Assembly: GCA_035276085.1 (NCBI GenBank)
Contig: DATELY010000278.1
Span: 1 to 9,944, forward strand
Origin: DATELY01 sp035276085
Lineage (GTDB): Bacteria > Pseudomonadota > Gammaproteobacteria > Steroidobacterales > Steroidobacteraceae
Direction of reading: 5' to 3'
Length of the DNA: 9,944 nucleotides
Positions within the stretch are counted from its first letter, which is position 1; each line of letters opens with the position of its first letter. The notes beneath the pieces were generated by a model. That model was not told the origin of the DNA. It worked only from the letters and a program-made list of their open reading frames with translations, and ran no database searches. Of this stretch, positions 5,286 to 9,944 are shown in pieces. Both the position numbers and the translations under genes were made by a program.

Positions 5286-7442
5286 GTGAGTTCGGCACAA
5301 ACCACGTTGAACCGTCGCGAGGTGCTCGCCGCCATGGGCGGGCTGGTCATCGGCGTTTACCTGCCGGCAACAGCAAGATCCCAAGAGAAATCCCCTGTCG
5401 CGCCATTTGCGCCTAACGCCTTCGTGCGTGTGAGCTCGGATAGCACCGTAACCGTGCTCAGCAAACATACCGAGATTGGCCAAGGCCCACTCACCGGACT
5501 GGCGACCCTGGTTGCCGAAGAAATGGACGCTGACTGGGCACAGGTGCGCGCCGAGCACGCTCCGTCGGATACGGCCTTGTACAAGAATCTCTACACTGGC
5601 ATGCAGAGCACCGGTGGTTCATCTGCAATCTCCAATTCCTTCGAGCAGATGCGCCAGGCGGGTGCTACTGCGCGAGCGATGTTGGTGGCCGCCGCGGCCA
5701 AGCGCTGGGACGTGCCGGTCAGTGAAATTGCCGTGGAAAAAGGCGTGATCCGTCACGCGCGCAGCAACCGACACGGCCGCTTCGGCGAGTTTGCCGCGGA
5801 TGCGGGGAAGCTGCAGCCTCCGACCTCGGTCGTGCTGAAGGACCCCTCGCAATTCAAACTGATTGGCCGCGACAACCGCGTCGTCGGCAAGCTCGACAGC
5901 CGCGCCAAAGCAACTGGCACGGCGAAGTTTACGATCGATATCCAGACGCCGGACATGCTGACGGTGGTCGTGGCGCGTCCGCCTCTGTTTGGCGCAAAGG
6001 TTCGCTCGTTCGATGATGGAGCGGCGCGCGCCATACCCGGCGTGGTCGACGTCAAACAGATCTCCAGCGGTGTGGCGATCTATGCCAAAGGGATGTGGCC
6101 CGCCTTGAAAGGACGCGAAGCACTCAAGGTGCAGTGGGATGAGTCCGCTGCCGAGAAGCGCAGCTCAGAGCAGCTGCTGAAAGAATTTCGCGACCTGTCG
6201 CGCACGCCCGGACTGGTGGCCGGTAAACAGGGCGATGCGGCGGCCGCTTTGGGTAAGGCTGAGACAGTCCTCGAGGCCGAATACGTCGTGCCTTACCTAG
6301 CCCATGGGCCCATGGAGCCTTTGGACGGATACATGGAATGGGATGGCCAGCGGGCGCGGGCGCGCTTTGGTAGTCAGCTGCAAACCGGGGATCACGGGGC
6401 GATCGCCAAGATGTTGAGTATCACGCCGGACAAAGTTGCGATCGAAACCATGTTGGCCGGCGGCAGCTTCGGCCGCCGCGCGCAACCTAACATGGAATTC
6501 GCGATCGAGCTGGCCGAGGCGGCTAAGGCGATCGGTCCCAATCGCCCCGTGAAAGTCGTTTGGACGCGAGAAGATGATATTCGCGGCGGCTACTATCGGC
6601 CAGCGTACGTGCATCGCATGCGTGGAGCCGTGCGCGATGGCCGGATCGTGGCTTGGAGCCACACCATCGTCGGCCAGTCCGTGTTCAAACACTCCTTGTT
6701 CGAGATCGTCATCAAAGATGGCATCGACTCCTCCTCGGTGGAAGGAGCGAGCGAGCTGCCGTACGAAATTCCTGATTTCCAGTGCGAGGTGCACAGCCCC
6801 GATGTCGGGGTTCCGGTGCAATGGTGGCGCTCGGTCGGTCACTCGCACACCGGATACGCGGTGGAATCGTTCGTTGACGAGTTGTTGCAGGCGGCCGGCA
6901 AGGATCCTGTGCAGGGTCGTCTCGCCATGATGGGTAAATCTCCCCGTGCGGCGGGCGTTCTGCGTGCCGTTGCGCAGCTCGCTCACTGGAGCGGCCCGGA
7001 TCCTGGCAACGGTCGCGCACGGGGTGTCGCAGTGGTCGAGAGTTTCGGTACCTACGTTGCGCAGATCGCCGAGGTGTCGATGGGCGAGAATGGCGAGCCT
7101 CGGGTGCACAAAGTCTGGTGCGCGGTCGATTGCGGAATCGCGGTGAATCCCGACGTCGTTCGCGCGCAAATGGAAGGCGGAATGGGTTACGGGCTCGGCC
7201 ATGCGCTGTACGCCGCCGTAACGCTCAAGGAAGGCCGTCCGGTGCAAAGCAACTTCGACACTTATCGTTCCCTGCGCATCCACGAGATGCCGGAGATCGA
7301 AGTCGCCATCGTGCCTTCGAACGAGAAGCCAAGTGGCGTTGGCGAGCCGGGTGTACCGCCGGTCGCTCCCGCAGTGGCAAATGCGTTGGCCAGATTAGGC
7401 AAACGACCTCGGCAGTTGCCGATGGTCAGCCAAGCCGTATGA
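5286..7442 (+). CDS. Molybdopterin-binding catalytic subunit of an isoquinoline 1-oxidoreductase-type hydroxylase (IorB type), Tat-exported
   Basis: From the GTG at 5286 this is 718 residues, within the usual IorB range. The N-terminus has a Tat-like signal: LNRREVL (R10, R11), a hydrophobic run AAMGGLVIGVYL and likely cleavage near PATA (about 30), so the enzyme probably acts in the periplasm. Cofactor-binding segments are visible: TEIGQG (about 62-67), STGGSSAISNSF (108-119), AHGPMEP (339-345), GGSFGRR (392-398) and QWWRSVG (512-518). The catalytic Glu is E687 in GVGEPGVPP near the C-terminus. The family hydroxylates N-heteroaromatics or oxidises aldehydes with water as the oxygen source; the substrate is not evident. 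The GTG start is 2 bases after the small subunit's stop; the upstream ATG at 5214 would overlap that gene and bury the signal peptide. No cytochrome c acceptor gene follows. Confidence 0.94.
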   Translation: MSSAQTTLNRREVLAAMGGLVIGVYLPATARSQEKSPVAPFAPNAFVRVSSDSTVTVLSKHTEIGQGPLTGLATLVAEEMDADWAQVRAEHAPSDTALYKNLYTGMQSTGGSSAISNSFEQMRQAGATARAMLVAAAAKRWDVPVSEIAVEKGVIRHARSNRHGRFGEFAADAGKLQPPTSVVLKDPSQFKLIGRDNRVVGKLDSRAKATGTAKFTIDIQTPDMLTVVVARPPLFGAKVRSFDDGAARAIPGVVDVKQISSGVAIYAKGMWPALKGREALKVQWDESAAEKRSSEQLLKEFRDLSRTPGLVAGKQGDAAAALGKAETVLEAEYVVPYLAHGPMEPLDGYMEWDGQRARARFGSQLQTGDHGAIAKMLSITPDKVAIETMLAGGSFGRRAQPNMEFAIELAEAAKAIGPNRPVKVVWTREDDIRGGYYRPAYVHRMRGAVRDGRIVAWSHTIVGQSVFKHSLFEIVIKDGIDSSSVEGASELPYEIPDFQCEVHSPDVGVPVQWWRSVGHSHTGYAVESFVDELLQAAGKDPVQGRLAMMGKSPRAAGVLRAVAQLAHWSGPDPGNGRARGVAVVESFGTYVAQIAEVSMGENGEPRVHKVWCAVDCGIAVNPDVVRAQMEGGMGYGLGHALYAAVTLKEGRPVQSNFDTYRSLRIHEMPEIEVAIVPSNEKPSGVGEPGVPPVAPAVANALARLGKRPRQLPMVSQAV

Positions 7443-7802
7443 GCGTGCGGCTGGCACGATTTGGCCGTGTTGTGAGCAGTAGCGCTCCAGTCGGAATGCT
7501 GCGTGAGTAGCTGTAGACGTCTGCGGTGAATGGCTTGTATGTCGACTTCAGTGCGGCGCGAGCCTCAGACACCGCCGATCGTGCTCTCGACAGTTCAGGG
7601 CAGCCGCCGCTAATCCTCAACTGCGGAGGCAATGCCGATCTGTGAAGGGCACGTTCCACGCCTCTTGCAGAGTGGCGCGTGTGAGCCATCAGCGCTTCGG
7701 CGATGGCGCGCACCTCGCGTAGAACCGGCAAACGAACATCGAACGCAGCGGTGCGCGAGACACTGCCTTCTCGCGCACCGCAGCCGGTTCGAGGATGCGA
7801 CG
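7443..7802. other. Intergenic space between convergent genes, no gene seen
   Basis: The iorB-like gene and the receptor gene converge on this 360-base stretch. The largest frame (7426-7731, minus) gives an Arg-, Ala- and Ser-rich product without motifs and overlaps the end of the catalytic subunit gene, so I treat it as chance. The only clear structure is the hairpin at 7749-7780. No obvious terminator follows the iorB-like stop. Confidence 0.45.
7749..7780 (-). terminator. Strong hairpin, probable terminator after the TonB-dependent receptor
   Basis: CGGTGCGCGAGA and its exact reverse complement form a 12-bp GC-rich stem around an 8-base loop. Pairing can continue past one mismatch. It lies 22 bases beyond the receptor's stop codon on the minus strand. 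The tail after it on that strand (GCTGCGTTCGATG) lacks a proper T-run, so it may act as a weak intrinsic terminator or an mRNA 3'-end stabiliser. It could serve both convergent operons. Confidence 0.55.
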
Positions 7803-9944
7803 CTAGAACTTCACACCGACGGTGGCGCCGAATGTTCTGCCCGGTGCCCGTGCGACCAGGTCTCCGGACTCTGAGGAGAACAATCGACGGGCATACGCGG
7901 TGTTGCCAATGTTCTTGCCCCAGATCGACAACTCCAGCGACTCACCGATCCGGTAGGCGGCCGACAGGTTGACCAGATCGTACGGCTTTTGCTTTATACG
8001 GTTCTCCGGTTCAGCAAACCACCCGTCGCTGTGATAGTAGGCGGCATTCAGTACGAGCTGGTCGGCACCTATCGGGATCACGTAGGTGCCCCCGACGTTG
8101 ACCGTCCAGTCCGGCGTCACGGCGGTCTTGTTGTCCTTTGCGTCACCGATCGTGGCCAGGTTGCCGCCGCCTTCGGCTTGCGTTCGCGGCACCCACAACA
8201 CGCTGTCTTCGAATTTGTCATAGCGGCCGTGGGTCCAGGCCAAGCCCACCGTCATCTCGAACTGCGAACTGAGGCGCGCGGTCGCATCCAGATCGGCACC
8301 ATAGATCGTCGCACTCGCCGCGTTGCGTGTCTTCTGCGTTCCCTCGGTGAAGTTCACCACCTGAAGATTGTCGTACTCGTAGTAGTAGAAGGAAGGATTG
8401 ATGCGCAGGCGGCGATCCATCAGGTCAAGCTTCAGTCCTGTTTCATAGGCATCGATCTCTTCCGCCTTGAACGCGTTATAGGTACCCAGCTCAGAGGGGA
8501 TGGGAGGCGGATTATCGGGCGTGAGCTCGGTCGGGTTGAAGCCGCCGCTCTTGAAGCCGCGATTGTAGGATAGGTAGGCGAGTGCCTGATCAGTGAATCG
8601 GTAGTCGAACGCCAATCTCCAGGTGGGCTTTTTCTCGGTCATTTCATCGTCACGACCGGTGGTGACGGCGGTGATGGGCAGAACCCCCGGCGCCGGAATC
8701 ACCGTTTGCGTCCCTGAGATCTCGCGCTTCTCCCAGGTATAGCGACCTCCGACCGTGACGTTGAGTTGATCGCTCAGCGCGTACGTCCCCTGCAGGTAGC
8801 CCGCGGCGGACGTGCTCTTGGGCCGGGCATGGAATAGCACTTGTGTGTTGGGGAATCCCGGCGCAATCGCTAGCGGCAACACGACCTGAACCGGTGGATC
8901 GTAGAATCCACGATTCTCGAAATAATAAAGGCCGGTCGTCCATTGCAGGGGACCTTCCGTGTTGGATACGAGCTGAAACTCCTGCGAGAACTGCTTTTCA
9001 TTCTGGCCTGCCGTCGCACTGGGGGGCGCCGGACCGCCGTCGGTATCGAACGTGAAGTCCCACGTCGTGCGGCGATAGGCGCTAATCGAAGTCAGCGTGG
9101 CGAAGTCAAACTCGTGCGCGAAGGTCAGGCTGCCTCCCCACTGTTCTATGTCCGAATCCGGGTCGACATTCGAAAAGACATCGAACTTGCCAACCGAGGG
9201 CGGGTAGAGCGGATTGGGCACTGTCGGCACGGAAGAATCGAGCAGGCGGTGTCCGGGCTGCGCTGCGCGGGTGCGCGCATAGTCACCGGCCAGCCTGATC
9301 GTCGTGTCATCCGTCAGCTCTACCTTGAGTTTGCTGCGGATGGTCAGCTGCTCCAGATCATCTACGTCATGACCCGTAAACTCATTCTTCCCGAATCCAT
9401 CGCGCTGATCATCGTAACGAACCGCCAGATCAGCCGAGACGTTGGCCGCCAGCGGGCCGGTCACGTACAGACTGCCGCCATAGGTCTCATGGTTGCCCAT
9501 GGTCAAATCCGCCTCTCCCCCGAAGGTGGAGGAGGGATCGCGAGTGGTGACCTGGATCAGGCCCCCGGTCGCATTGCGACCGAACAGCGTGCCCTGCGGG
9601 CCCTTGAGAACGGCAACCTGCTCGATATTGTTCAGGGAGAAAATACCGCCCGAGGGCGAGCCGTAATAAACCCCGTCGACATAGATTGCGATCGGATTTT
9701 CCAGCGTGATGGTGGAACCGGTTTGGCCAATGCCGCGGATGCGCGGCAGCATCTGTCCGCCGGCCATGTTGATGATCAGCCCCGGTGCCAGCGTCTGCAG
9801 CTCCTCCGTGTTGGTCACGCCCGCGGCGGACAACGCCTGCGCGCTGATGGCGGAGATCGCAATGGGAACGTCTTGGAGATTCTCGGCGCGCTTTTGCGCG
9901 GTCACCACGATTTCTTCGAGTTCGGCATTTTCCCGTCCGGTGCC
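7803..9944 (-). CDS. TonB-dependent outer-membrane receptor (N-terminus outside the window)
   Basis: 713 residues are visible; the frame is open to the window edge, so the signal peptide and start lie outside. A GTG at 9908 is not the real start, because the TonB box (EEIVVTA, visible residues 10-16) begins before it. The plug domain follows (about 25-135) with the family hallmarks NLQDVPIAISA, YVDGVYYG and LKGPQGTLFGRNATGG. The rest is a long beta-barrel with alternating aromatic and polar residues, ending in a terminal Phe as expected for outer-membrane insertion. These receptors import scarce or bulky compounds using TonB energy. There is no extra N-terminal signalling domain in the visible part. 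It lacks the siderophore-specific context of an iron transporter, and its neighbours are oxidative catabolic genes, so uptake of an organic substrate is plausible but inferred. Confidence 0.95.
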   Translation of the reverse strand, partial: GTGRENAELEEIVVTAQKRAENLQDVPIAISAISAQALSAAGVTNTEELQTLAPGLIINMAGGQMLPRIRGIGQTGSTITLENPIAIYVDGVYYGSPSGGIFSLNNIEQVAVLKGPQGTLFGRNATGGLIQVTTRDPSSTFGGEADLTMGNHETYGGSLYVTGPLAANVSADLAVRYDDQRDGFGKNEFTGHDVDDLEQLTIRSKLKVELTDDTTIRLAGDYARTRAAQPGHRLLDSSVPTVPNPLYPPSVGKFDVFSNVDPDSDIEQWGGSLTFAHEFDFATLTSISAYRRTTWDFTFDTDGGPAPPSATAGQNEKQFSQEFQLVSNTEGPLQWTTGLYYFENRGFYDPPVQVVLPLAIAPGFPNTQVLFHARPKSTSAAGYLQGTYALSDQLNVTVGGRYTWEKREISGTQTVIPAPGVLPITAVTTGRDDEMTEKKPTWRLAFDYRFTDQALAYLSYNRGFKSGGFNPTELTPDNPPPIPSELGTYNAFKAEEIDAYETGLKLDLMDRRLRINPSFYYYEYDNLQVVNFTEGTQKTRNAASATIYGADLDATARLSSQFEMTVGLAWTHGRYDKFEDSVLWVPRTQAEGGGNLATIGDAKDNKTAVTPDWTVNVGGTYVIPIGADQLVLNAAYYHSDGWFAEPENRIKQKPYDLVNLSAAYRIGESLELSIWGKNIGNTAYARRLFSSESGDLVARAPGRTFGATVGVKF

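Noticed and set aside
6297..7283. A long minus-strand open frame (328 residues) inside the molybdenum hydroxylase gene
   Set aside because: It lies fully antisense to a clearly conserved catalytic subunit, its product is His- and Arg-rich without motifs, and long antisense frames are expected in GC-rich genes.
8020..8600. A plus-strand frame of 194 residues (7989-8573) antisense to the receptor
   Set aside because: It is antisense to a continuous receptor barrel sequence, and its product is typical of a shadow frame (RR, GG, VV runs).

Overview
The window looks like part of a catabolic region from a Gram-negative proteobacterium. The evidence is a large TonB-dependent outer-membrane receptor, a Rieske oxygenase with its own ferredoxin, and a Tat-exported molybdenum hydroxylase, all with moderately high GC and GC-biased third codon positions. 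The receptor's plug sequence is of the kind common in Sphingomonadales and in Steroidobacter-like Gammaproteobacteria. That placement is an inference and is not proven here.

Layout. Positions 2-172 (+) hold the C-terminal end of an unrecognised protein whose start lies outside the window. A TetR-family repressor follows on the minus strand (439-1014), then about 500 bases with no convincing gene. Next is a minus-strand operon, read from 3705 down to 1517: a Rieske non-heme iron oxygenase alpha subunit, a 73-residue protein of unknown function, and a [2Fe-2S] ferredoxin. Its upstream region carries a consensus -35 box, a weaker -10, and a striking double palindrome (two GAACA-N-TGTTC units, 3783-3811) just downstream of the -10, which looks like a repressor operator.

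Positions 3850-4818 are mostly intergenic. They hold a perfect 13-bp-stem hairpin (4115-4146), a terminator-like hairpin (4323-4349) and two possible small divergent genes (4381-4533 minus, 4611-4763 plus). Then comes a tight plus-strand pair, 4819-5283 and 5286-7442, encoding the [2Fe-2S] subunit and the molybdopterin-binding catalytic subunit of an isoquinoline 1-oxidoreductase-type hydroxylase (IorA/IorB class). A 360-base gap with a strong hairpin at 7749-7780 separates it from a convergent TonB-dependent receptor (7803-9944, minus), whose N-terminus runs off the window.

How the genes may work together (inference): the receptor imports a bulky or scarce substrate, the periplasmic molybdenum enzyme hydroxylates it or oxidises an aldehyde, and the cytoplasmic Rieske system mono- or dioxygenates it. 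The TetR protein may sense the substrate or a product. No reductase for the ferredoxin, no oxygenase beta subunit, no cytochrome c for the molybdenum enzyme and no molybdenum-cofactor maturation factor is encoded here. No RNA gene, CRISPR array or intact insertion sequence was seen.
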